A stretch of DNA of 9,873 nucleotides from an archaeon (GTDB lineage Archaea > Hydrothermarchaeota > Hydrothermarchaeia > JALTZZ01 > JALUTC01), in contig JALUTC010000141.1 of assembly GCA_027058345.1 (NCBI GenBank), positions 1 to 9,873 on the forward strand, written 5' to 3'. The notes below the pieces were generated by a model, which was not told where the DNA came from, did no database searches, and saw only the letters and a program-made list of their open reading frames with translations. Position numbers and translations under genes: made by a program. Each line of letters starts with the position of its first letter. The first letter of the stretch is position 1. Shown in pieces: positions 6,739-9,873 of the stretch.

Positions 6739-7238
6739 AAGAGGAGTATGAAAATGAGGAAGGACATAAGAAGGAGAAAGAGTTATACATTATACCAGAG
6801 AATTTTATTAATGAAATTGAAAGGTTAAACAAAAATATTGAAAAGTTATTGGAAATTGTTCAAACACAATCATCCGAGGATCCTGCTATAAAGGTATTGG
6901 AAGAATATACAAAAATTCTTATTGAAAAAATAAATGAGCTGGTAAATATATATACTGGTGTATTGACAACGTTGAAAAATATTGAGAGCAAATTAGACAG
7001 TTTACTAACGAAAGAGATTTCTGAAAAATCTAAGGACGAATTATCTTATACTGCTTTAAGAATATTAGAGATAGTTAATGAGAAGGGGCGAGTGACGGAT
7101 AAGGATTTAAGAAGGAAGTTAAAATTGAAGAAAGATGAACTTGAAAGTTATTTGAATGAATTAAAGGAAAAGAATCTCGTAAAAATTTACGAGGTTAAAT
7201 CTTTTCTAAGTAAAAAAAAGATAATTGAGAAGATATGA
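6735..7238 (+). CDS. Hypothetical protein: N-terminal coiled coil plus C-terminal winged helix-turn-helix
   Basis: I do not recognise this 167-residue family. Residues 1-16 are charged and probably disordered. Residues 22-95 are strongly helical with heptad-like Leu/Ile spacing (INEIERLNKNIEKLLEIV, later KILIEKINELVNIYTGVL and TLKNIESKLDSL), suggesting a coiled-coil dimer. Residues 102-160 look like a winged helix: ALRILEIVNEKGRVTDKDLR, KKDELESYLNELKEKNLVKI and a short basic wing. Such a layout suits a DNA-binding or scaffold protein. No signal peptide, membrane segment, cysteine or catalytic motif is seen. Its ATG overlaps the ilvC TGA (ATGA), and its own TGA overlaps the next ATG in the same way, so it is very likely co-translated with ilvC. 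Regulation of the operon is a guess from context. Confidence 0.8.
   Translation: MKEEYENEEGHKKEKELYIIPENFINEIERLNKNIEKLLEIVQTQSSEDPAIKVLEEYTKILIEKINELVNIYTGVLTTLKNIESKLDSLLTKEISEKSKDELSYTALRILEIVNEKGRVTDKDLRRKLKLKKDELESYLNELKEKNLVKIYEVKSFLSKKKIIEKI
7173..7196 (+). repeat. Short inverted repeat inside the wHTH gene
   Basis: CTCGTAAA (7176-7183) and TTTACGAG (7186-7193) are perfect inverted copies separated by two A residues. In RNA this could form a stem of about 7 to 10 base pairs (7173-7182 with 7187-7196, including one G-U pair) with an AAAT loop. It is coding sequence for the wing of the winged helix and lies about 40 bases before the next start codon. It could be an operator or a hairpin, but an inverted repeat of this size is expected by chance about once in AT-rich DNA of this length. 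Confidence 0.35.
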
Positions 7239-8005
7239 AGGTAAAGGATTATATGACAAAAAATATAGTAACGGTTTCTCCAGAGAATACAATAAAGGAA
7301 GTAATTGAATTGATTGAAAAAACTGGTCATAGTAGTTTTCCTGTTCTAAAGGATGGAAAACTTGTTGGAATTATAACTTCTAAGGACATAATCAAGGCTA
7401 AGCCTGAGAATAAGGTTAAGGATATAATGACGAGAGATATCGTTGTTACTTATCCCGATGTGGACTTACTTGATGCTGCAAGAGTTATGTTTAGATTAGG
7501 AATATCAAAACTACCCGTAGTTGATAGAAATACGAAGAAGGTTGTTGGAATAATTACTTATACAGATATTGTTAGGTCACAGATAGAGAGGGTGACGCCT
7601 GAGAAGATTAAGAAAATAGCCGAAACGATAAAGAAATTGCATGGTGTCGATGTTAAAATTGTCACCGATAAAGTTCCAATAGATAAGCTTATACCAACGC
7701 AGGATCACGTATATTTAGACGAATTGAAAGGAAGGATGTATGAGATAGAAAAAGGTCTTGCAGAGCCAATCGTTGTTATAAAGCTTGACGACAAGTATTT
7801 ATTGGTAGATGGTCATCATAGAGCATTAGCTGCATATAAGCTTGGAAAGAAAGAGTTAGATGCTTACGTATTAATTTTGAGTAGAAGGGTAAAACTTGGA
7901 TTAGAAAGAACTGCCGAAATACTTAATTTGAAATCTATCGAGGATATTAGAATTGAGAGTATAGATATTGGTATTTGTGAAATAATAAGAGGAGAAGATG
8001 TTTAA
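7235..8005 (+). CDS. CBS-domain pair fused to a ParB/Srx (SerK-like) domain
   Basis: A 256-residue cytosolic protein. Residues 1-55 and 60-117 are two CBS motifs, each opening with a VKDYMTKNIVTV- or VKDIMTRDIVVT-type strand and ending in VGIITSKDI or VGIITYTDI. A CBS pair (Bateman module) typically binds AMP, ADP, ATP or S-adenosylmethionine. After a linker (118-145), residues 147-215 form a ParB/Srx-fold domain: VPIDKLIPTQDHVYLDELKG, PIVVIKLDDKYLLVDGHHRA (Asp192, His194-His195, Arg196) and LAAYKLGKKELDAYV. VDGHHR is also seen in the archaeal free serine kinase SerK, so nucleotide-dependent kinase activity is one option; a DNA-partition role is less likely because the ParB DNA-binding domain is absent. 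The ATG overlaps the previous TGA. The stop shares bases with the convergent UbiD gene. Function is unproven. Confidence 0.85.
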   Translation: MKVKDYMTKNIVTVSPENTIKEVIELIEKTGHSSFPVLKDGKLVGIITSKDIIKAKPENKVKDIMTRDIVVTYPDVDLLDAARVMFRLGISKLPVVDRNTKKVVGIITYTDIVRSQIERVTPEKIKKIAETIKKLHGVDVKIVTDKVPIDKLIPTQDHVYLDELKGRMYEIEKGLAEPIVVIKLDDKYLLVDGHHRALAAYKLGKKELDAYVLILSRRVKLGLERTAEILNLKSIEDIRIESIDIGICEIIRGEDV

Positions 8006-9432
8006 TCAAAATATTCCTTCCATCTCTTAGTTACAAGCTCTTTTATATCATCACTAGCTTCTACCTCTTCTGGAAATTCTCTACCCATTTCTTCCTTGAA
8101 TTTTCTGGTTGCATCTATTCCCATTTTAGAGCCAAGATTTACCTTACTTGAAGCATGGTCTAATGTATCTGTTGGTACATCCTTCACAATTATTACATCT
8201 CTTGCAGGGTCTACTCTCGTAGATATAGCGTACCAAACATCGAACCAATTGTGGACGTTTACATCTTCATCAACAACTATTACGATTTTTGTAAGGTGTA
8301 GGTAATCTAAGCCCCATATTGAAAACATTACCTTTTTTGCATGTCCAGGATATCTTTTTCTTATTGATACAATTAAAACGTTATGGAATAATCCTTCGAT
8401 TGGCATATTTATATCGACAATTTCTGGAATAATAAACCTTAAAATGGGCAGGAATATTCTTTCAACAGCCTTTCCTATATATGCATCTTCCATTGGAGGT
8501 TTACCGGTTACTGATGCTACATATATAGGATTTTCTCTTTGAGTTATACATTCTATTTTGAATATTGGATAGTAACCTTCTTGTGAATAATATCCTGTGT
8601 GATCACCAAATGGTCCTTCGAGCATTTTTTCTCTTGTAACATATCCTTCCAAGACAATTTCCGAATTAGCGGGTACATATAAATCTACTGTTTCGCACTT
8701 AACTATTTCTAATGGTTTTTTTCTTATAAATCCTACGAAAAAATAATCGTCGAAGTTTTCTGGTAATGGAAATATTGAGCAGAGCATCGTTACTGGGTCG
8801 CATCCGATAACAACTGCAACTTCCATCTTTTCTTGTTTTGAAATCGTTTTAATATAATTTTTGTAACCATGCTTATGAATGTGCCAATGGATTAATGTTT
8901 TATCCTTATCAATTACCTGCATCCTATATGTTCCTAGATTTATTCTTCCAGTTTCTGGGTCTTTAGTAATAACGATTGGAAACGTTATAAATCTTCCAGC
9001 ATCTTTTGGCCATAGTTTTAAGATGGGATATTTATTTAAGTCGACATCGTATGTGATAATTTCCTTACATTTAGCCTTTTTAACTACTTTTGGGTAGGAA
9101 TTTGCATATCTTTTCAAGGTTTTAATCGAGGATAGCTTTCTTATAAATGAATCAAGTTTCATTCTAGTTATTTCTAAGAATTCTTCACCCAATTTTTCTA
9201 GAGAATCGTATCCAAGTGCTAGTTTTATTCTATCGATACTACCGAATAAGTTTGTTACTACAGGGATTTTATAATTGTCAACATTTTCAAACAATAATGC
9301 TTCTCCTGTAGATTTACATATACGATTTGTTATCTCAGCTATTTCATAAACGGAGGATACCTTAGCTTTAACTCTTTTAAGCATTTTCCTACTTTCCAAT
9401 TCGTTTAAGAAGCTTCTCAAATCATTGAACAT
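8002..9432 (-). CDS. UbiD-family decarboxylase, candidate anhydromevalonate phosphate decarboxylase
   Basis: Prenylated-FMN-dependent decarboxylase, 476 residues from the chosen ATG. The UbiD signature is clear: Asn165 and Arg170 in NLGTYRMQ (cofactor/metal site), the HWHIHKHG stretch (182-189), Glu272 and Asp277 in EGPFGDHTGYYSQEGY (catalytic acid pair; Asp occurs at this place in UbiD proper), and the C-terminal DTLDHASSKVNLGSKMGIDA. The N-terminus MFNDLRSFLNELESRKMLKR is typical, so ATG 9432 is preferred over a TTG at 9465 that would overlap the upstream gene. In many archaea a UbiD homologue decarboxylates trans-anhydromevalonate 5-phosphate in the modified mevalonate pathway. That is the likeliest role, with quinone-related decarboxylation the alternative. 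It follows the exchanger gene by one base and converges on the CBS-ParB gene. No UbiX partner is visible. Confidence 0.92.
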   Translation of the reverse strand: MFNDLRSFLNELESRKMLKRVKAKVSSVYEIAEITNRICKSTGEALLFENVDNYKIPVVTNLFGSIDRIKLALGYDSLEKLGEEFLEITRMKLDSFIRKLSSIKTLKRYANSYPKVVKKAKCKEIITYDVDLNKYPILKLWPKDAGRFITFPIVITKDPETGRINLGTYRMQVIDKDKTLIHWHIHKHGYKNYIKTISKQEKMEVAVVIGCDPVTMLCSIFPLPENFDDYFFVGFIRKKPLEIVKCETVDLYVPANSEIVLEGYVTREKMLEGPFGDHTGYYSQEGYYPIFKIECITQRENPIYVASVTGKPPMEDAYIGKAVERIFLPILRFIIPEIVDINMPIEGLFHNVLIVSIRKRYPGHAKKVMFSIWGLDYLHLTKIVIVVDEDVNVHNWFDVWYAISTRVDPARDVIIVKDVPTDTLDHASSKVNLGSKMGIDATRKFKEEMGREFPEEVEASDDIKELVTKRWKEYFD

Positions 9433-9433
9433 A

Positions 9434-9873
9434 CTAATAAATAGGGTGAGGAGATTGAAAAGCAATGCTGAATACTACGAGATATAATAATAGGAAGAAT
9501 ATTGCCTGCCATCTATGTATAATTCCTCTATGGAAAGATATCCATGTAATGAACGTTAATAATGTCATTAGTAGGAATTGAGCATTTAGAACATCGATAT
9601 TTTTATCACCATTTATAAATCCAATTATTGGTATTATTCCAAAGAGCAAACTATTATGGTTTATCTTTGAACCAATGAAGTTACATATAGAAATCTCGGC
9701 TAAGCGTCCGTTTTTCATAACTGTTATAAAAGCTGTCAATTTCTCTGGCATTTCAGATGCTATAGGGCTAATAATTATTGCTAGGGCAACTGCAGAGACA
9801 TTTAACTCTTTGGATAATTTTAATATCGATTCAACGAAAGGTTCTGTAAATATTAATATTAAGATTGCTCCAA
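9434..9873 (-). CDS. Na+/Ca2+ exchanger-like membrane protein (CaCA superfamily), N-terminus beyond the window
   Basis: The reverse frame is open from the right edge to the TAG at 9436-9434, giving 145 C-terminal residues. It contains an alpha-repeat typical of cation/Ca2+ exchangers: ALAIIISPIASEMPEKLTAF (acidic SEMPE motif) followed by TVMKNGRLAEISICNFIGSK and INHNSLLFGIIPIIG (conserved G-S-K-x-N). Two more hydrophobic segments follow (FLLMTLLTFITWISF and AIFFLLLYLVVFSIAF), then a short tail QSPHPIY. The protein therefore sits in the cytoplasmic membrane and probably antiports a cation. The ATG at 9751 is internal, since the alpha-repeat begins upstream of it. The N-terminal half, with the first alpha-repeat, is outside the window. 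The ion specificity is not determinable. One base separates it from the UbiD-family gene, suggesting joint transcription. Confidence 0.85.
   Translation of the reverse strand, partial: GAILILIFTEPFVESILKLSKELNVSAVALAIIISPIASEMPEKLTAFITVMKNGRLAEISICNFIGSKINHNSLLFGIIPIIGFINGDKNIDVLNAQFLLMTLLTFITWISFHRGIIHRWQAIFFLLLYLVVFSIAFQSPHPIY

Noticed and set aside
6423..6832. Overlapping reverse-strand open frames across the ilvC end
   Set aside because: Ser/Leu/Ile/Phe-rich antisense shadows of purine-rich coding DNA, with no recognisable domain, opposite well-supported genes.
7673..7880. ParB chromosome-partition protein suggested by the C-terminal domain
   Set aside because: The helix-turn-helix DNA-binding and dimerisation domains of ParB are absent, no parA is adjacent and no parS-like repeats were seen; the CBS fusion points to another role.
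8625..8722. T6-T7 tracts on the + strand as terminators for the + strand operon
   Set aside because: They lie over 600 bases beyond the last + strand stop and are simply antisense of lysine-rich codons in the UbiD gene; position alone does not support a terminator.
9433..9465. TTG start giving UbiD 11 extra residues
   Set aside because: It would overlap the exchanger gene, and the UbiD family normally begins at the MFNDLRSFL-type sequence, which has its own ATG at 9432.
1..9873. CRISPR array, tRNA/rRNA gene, insertion sequence or defence island
   Set aside because: No regularly spaced repeats, no cloverleaf-like or rRNA-like non-coding stretch and no transposase, integrase or nuclease genes; nearly every base is in a housekeeping-type gene.

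Overview
This window looks like part of the chromosome of an archaeon, probably a thermophile. The ribosomal gene order (uL6, eL32, eL19, uL18, uS5, uL30, uL15, SecY) includes the archaeal/eukaryotic-only proteins eL32 and eL19. The DNA is AT-rich, with purine-rich coding strands that favour AGA/AGG and ATA codons. Several gene junctions carry GGTGA(T), which matches the archaeal 16S rRNA 3' end. A thermophilic member of the Thermoproteota/TACK group fits, but I cannot name a genus. No rRNA, tRNA, CRISPR array, insertion sequence or phage gene was seen, and coding density is close to 100%.

Bases 2-4919 (+) are the distal part of the archaeal spc ribosomal operon. They run from a uL6 gene that lacks only its first codons through to secY, with junctions ranging from an 8-base overlap to a 6-base gap. 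Bases 4919-5686 hold a cis-prenyltransferase (UppS/UPP synthase family) whose GTG start overlaps the secY stop. Adenylate kinase, which often follows secY in archaea, is not there.

Bases 5752-8005 (+) form a second tight group of three genes joined by ATGA stop/start overlaps. They are ilvC (ketol-acid reductoisomerase, branched-chain amino acid synthesis), an unrecognised coiled-coil plus winged-helix protein, and a protein joining a CBS-domain pair to a ParB/Srx/SerK-like domain. The only real intergenic gap of the window (65 bases, 5687-5751) precedes ilvC and may hold its promoter.

Bases 8002-9873 (-) hold two convergent genes: a UbiD-family prenylated-FMN decarboxylase, and the C-terminal part of a Na+/Ca2+-exchanger-like membrane protein that runs off the right edge. 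The UbiD protein is a good candidate for the anhydromevalonate phosphate decarboxylase of the archaeal mevalonate pathway, which would supply precursors used by the nearby cis-prenyltransferase. The converging genes share four bases (8002-8005, TTAA).

Most of the window is core housekeeping. The part most worth a second look is the ilvC / coiled-coil-wHTH / CBS-ParB group, which could couple a nucleotide sensor and a DNA-binding protein to amino-acid metabolism. That idea rests on inference from gene context only.
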